The position numbers and the translations under genes are program-made. A model generated the notes under the pieces. That model was given only the letters and a program-made list of their open reading frames with translations, searched no databases and was not told the DNA's origin. Of a stretch of DNA of 64,000 nucleotides, positions 57,343 through 64,000 are shown piece after piece (positions within the stretch are counted from its first letter, which is position 1; every line of letters starts with the position of its first letter). Origin of the DNA: Silvania hatchlandensis (GTDB lineage Bacteria; Pseudomonadota; Gammaproteobacteria; Enterobacterales; Enterobacteriaceae); assembly GCF_025564065.1 (NCBI RefSeq), contig NZ_JAMGZK010000049.1, forward strand, positions 1 to 64,000. The letters run 5' to 3'.

Positions 57343-57345
57343 AAA

Positions 57346-57380
57346 ATTACCCGGCGGGCGCGCGGCCTGCCGGGTAACGT
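57346..57380. terminator. Strong hairpin between yohP and the bgl operon 3' end
   Basis: TTACCCGGCGGGC/GCCTGCCGGGTAA forms a 12-13 pair stem around a GCGCG loop. It may serve as a terminator or REP-like 3' stabiliser for both converging transcripts; there is no clear T-run. Confidence 0.55.
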
Positions 57381-57385
57381 CGGGC

Positions 57386-61702
<4,317 letters not shown>

Positions 61703-61782
61703 AGTTCTGGCACTCTATCACTTTCATTCGCAGCCTCAACGTATCACCGATGAAAACGTGATACAGATCGCTGTTCAGCCGG

Positions 61783-63141
61783 TCAAAAGGTTACAACGGT
61801 CTTCAGTTCGGTCACCCACGCGTCCTGGGTTTTCGCCACGCCGCCTGGATGGTGCCAGTACTGAATGCCAGGCTGCAGTTCGAGCCACTTCACCGGGCGG
61901 AAGCGGTAATAGAACTCACCGTTCAGGGAGTGCCCCGGCACCGGATGGTAGGCCGGATTGTTGTAGTCGGTGATGCCGCTCAGGGTATTCATATAGCGCT
62001 GGTTGCGGGCGTACTGGTCACTCATGTCGATCCACGTCAGACCAAAGCCAATCCAGTCTTGCGGACGGGCGTCGAACAGGCCGCGATAGCGCAGCGAGCC
62101 CGCGTACACCGAGTGCATGTAGTTGCTGCGCTGATCCGAAAGACTCATGCTGAAAGAGCTGCTCAGACCACGGTTCGGATCGTCCTGATGGCGGGTCAGC
62201 TGCTGATTAAACCCGGCGTACATAAACCAGGTGTCATCGTGATCGGCATAGCCATTCGGATCGCTGGCCCCCGCCCCACCGGATTTGCCTTTGTACAGAT
62301 CGCGCTGCGGCGCGTTGGTGTAAAGCACGCCAAGGTTGTAGGCCCCCGGCAGACCGTTAATCTGCGGACGCGCTTCAATCTCCAGCGGCAGCAGCACCCC
62401 TTTGCTGCCCTTCGTTGACCAGCTCCAGGCGTGATTACGGCTGGAGGCATCCGGGTTTTGCTCCATCACCCCACCCTTGAGGGTAACGGTCGGCGTGATG
62501 CTGTACGCCAGGGTGGTACCCCAGGTGTGGACGTTCCAGTTGTTCCAGGTCAGCGAGTTCGCCGATTTACCGCCGCACTGGGAGAGCATCTGGAAGTCGC
62601 AGGGGATAATCTGATCGAAGGTTTGCACCTTGTTCATCATCCCGATCCGCCAGGTCAGGCGGCGATCGTCAAAGCTACGGGCAAAGGTCAACCAGCCCAG
62701 GCGGGTGATGGACTGTCCGCCCCAACTCTCCTGGGTCAGGTCGTTGAAGTTGACCCGCGGATCCTGCACGCGCCGGGTGGTGAGATCGTCGTTGTGGTTA
62801 CGGTTGACGATATTGCCTTCGATACGCGCATCGGGAATGCCGGTCCAGCGCTCCAGATCCTGGTTGAAGGTCAGCGCAAACTGGTCGATATAGGCCACAC
62901 GCGGATCGTGGTTGTATCCCCCACCGCCGTTCCATGCGATCTCGTTCAGGTAGCCGAGGTTATAGGTGAAACCGTTGTCGCTGAGGATGTGGCGGATACC
63001 AAGCATCTCGCCCAGAATCGGGTCCGGCGGCGCTTCGAAGCCAAGTACCGTGCCATTCCACTCCTGCGCCATCGCCAGCGGGGAAGAGACCAATAAAGCC
63101 AGCGCGCAGACTGTTAAACGGGTGTGTTTTTGTGCCATCAT
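61783..63141 (-). CDS. Carbohydrate-selective porin, OprB/BglH type
   Basis: Outer-membrane porin of 452 residues for uptake of beta-glucosides. A signal peptide covers about residues 1-25 (ending PLAMA). The rest is beta-barrel-like with alternating aromatic strands and ends in TELKTVVTF, the expected C-terminal Phe of outer-membrane proteins. The GFTYNLGYLNEIAWNGGGGY-like region (LNEIAWNGGG) and GRFRPVKWLELQPGIQYW-type end (RPVKWLELQPGIQY) are OprB features. The start at 63141 follows AGGTTTAT. It is the first gene of the operon. Confidence 0.85.
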   Translation of the reverse strand: MMAQKHTRLTVCALALLVSSPLAMAQEWNGTVLGFEAPPDPILGEMLGIRHILSDNGFTYNLGYLNEIAWNGGGGYNHDPRVAYIDQFALTFNQDLERWTGIPDARIEGNIVNRNHNDDLTTRRVQDPRVNFNDLTQESWGGQSITRLGWLTFARSFDDRRLTWRIGMMNKVQTFDQIIPCDFQMLSQCGGKSANSLTWNNWNVHTWGTTLAYSITPTVTLKGGVMEQNPDASSRNHAWSWSTKGSKGVLLPLEIEARPQINGLPGAYNLGVLYTNAPQRDLYKGKSGGAGASDPNGYADHDDTWFMYAGFNQQLTRHQDDPNRGLSSSFSMSLSDQRSNYMHSVYAGSLRYRGLFDARPQDWIGFGLTWIDMSDQYARNQRYMNTLSGITDYNNPAYHPVPGHSLNGEFYYRFRPVKWLELQPGIQYWHHPGGVAKTQDAWVTELKTVVTF

Positions 63142-63322
63142 ATAAACCTGTGATTGAGTATTTAAGGCGTAACCGGTCGCAGGCAATTTATATATTGCCC
63201 GTCGCATTTCTTTATTTCAGGTAATAGTTTTCCCTGCGGCATTTAATAGCCACAAAAAGGGATGGAAATATCAGACAGTATTCAGCGTTACGGCAATGTT
63301 TTCTCCTGTGCGAATAACAGGC

Positions 63323-63398
63323 AAAAAAAAACCTAAGCGCTCCACAGCGGATGAGGCCGTGGAGCGCTTAGGTTTTGCCTGATAACCAGTAACAACCC
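63323..63398 (-). promoter_or_regulatory. RAT antiterminator/terminator in the leader of the bgl operon
   Basis: The RAT GGGTTGTTACTGG...CAGGCAAAACCT (63370-63398, minus strand) overlaps the 5' arm of a very strong terminator: AACCTAAGCGCTCCAC pairs perfectly with its complement around a 13-base loop, with a following T-run (63323-63373). It should block transcription into the porin gene unless bound by the BglG-type protein. The promoter must lie in 63399-63493. Confidence 0.9.
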
Positions 63399-63493
63399 TG
63401 CGTAATAAAACCCGGGCACCTTAACACCATCGCGCCCGGTTGCAAACCGTGAATGCTTTATAACTTAAAAAAGTGTGAGCGGTTTAACGCTTA

Positions 63494-64000
63494 TTATTTT
63501 GACTGGATCACCCGCGCAATATCTGCCGATGTCTGCAGCGTGCGGATCTCCTGAAATAATCCCAGCGCCTCGTCGTACTCTTTGCGCAAATAACTCAGCC
63601 ATTGCTTGATGCGGGCAACATGATATAACCCGGTATCGCCCTGTTTTTCGAGTCGGGAATACTTTTTCAGCAATGTCACCACTTCCGGCCACGGCATGCG
63701 CGGCTCGTTGTACTTAATCACCCGGCTGAGGTTGGGCACGTTTAGCGCCCCGCGGCCAATCATCACGGCATCGCAGCCGGTCTGTGCCATACAGGCCAGC
63801 GCGCTCTCGCGATCCCAGATTTCACCGTTCGCCACCACCGGAATGGTCAACCGCTGGCGGATCTCGGCAATGGCCTGCCAGTTAATGCGCTCAGCTTTGT
63901 AGCCATCCTCTTTGGTGCGCCCGTGGACGACCAGCTCGCTGGCCCCCGCCTGCTGCACCGCGTCGGCAATTTCAAACTGCCGGTCGCCGCTGTCCCAGCC
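63494..64000 (-). CDS. dusC: tRNA-dihydrouridine(16) synthase, 3' part
   Basis: Partial gene running off the right end of the window; about 168 C-terminal codons are visible. FMN enzyme reducing uridine 16 of tRNA. The fragment begins [20 protein letters not shown] and continues with [24 protein letters not shown] and [18 protein letters not shown], matching the DusC barrel and phosphate-binding segments, then the helical tRNA-binding domain ([19 protein letters not shown]). In E. coli dusC follows yohP with mdtQ between; here the bgl operon takes that place. Confidence 0.95.
   Translation of the reverse strand, partial: GWDSGDRQFEIADAVQQAGASELVVHGRTKEDGYKAERINWQAIAEIRQRLTIPVVANGEIWDRESALACMAQTGCDAVMIGRGALNVPNLSRVIKYNEPRMPWPEVVTLLKKYSRLEKQGDTGLYHVARIKQWLSYLRKEYDEALGLFQEIRTLQTSADIARVIQSK

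Noticed and set aside
63399..63493. CRP site in the bgl operon promoter region (GTGTGAGCGGTTTAAC)
   Set aside because: Only the first half-site matches; the second half has two of five bases.

Overview
The window is a stretch of enterobacterial chromosome, most likely from Enterobacter or a close relative. Gene order follows the E. coli 46-47 min backbone: fbaB, yegTUV-yegW, thiD-thiM, rcnB, mrp-metG, yehS, btsRS, mlrA, yohO, yehWXY-osmF, bglX, dld, pbpG, yohC, yohD, yohF-yohP and dusC. Protein lengths and motifs match these families closely. The genus is inferred from the accessory genes (dat-ddc, a pectin cluster, a bgl operon) and was not tested by a search.

Region by region: 1-127 looks like the end of an insertion sequence. 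Positions 171-6529 hold a minus-strand operon with an enolase-superfamily dehydratase and a complete peptide-type ABC importer, behind a CRP-like site. Positions 6828-13822 are backbone: fbaB, the yegTUV operon with its GntR regulator yegW, and thiMD behind a TPP riboswitch.

The most unusual part is 13745-24937. Two tandem genomic islands are inserted in the thiM TPP riboswitch. The 78-bp aptamer is duplicated at 13745-13822 and 22236-22313 with 75 of 78 positions identical. Island 1 carries phage capsid and decoration genes, an IS911-like element, a PAAR-type effector with an immunity gene, and a tyrosine integrase with one in-frame stop. Island 2 repeats the module (promoter block, PAAR effector, immunity genes, integrase), but its integrase is cut down to the last ~30 codons and its outer att is gone. 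The effectors share a middle domain but differ at both ends. They look like type VI secretion cargo with a membrane-inserting C-terminus, paired with two-helix membrane immunity proteins. No secretion apparatus lies in the window.

Positions 25278-33307 are accessory DNA: a small lipoprotein, the dat-ddc genes for 1,3-diaminopropane synthesis, a wza-wzb-wzc type exporter operon with no capsule-synthesis genes, and rcnB without rcnR or rcnA. Positions 33359-44488 are backbone. Positions 44559-48755 insert a polygalacturonase with two sugar transporters behind a perfect CRP core site. After bglX, dld, an acetyltransferase, pbpG and the yoh genes, a beta-glucoside operon (OprB-type porin, BglG antiterminator, BglF PTS permease, phospho-beta-glucosidase) carries three RAT/terminator switches. 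The window ends inside dusC.
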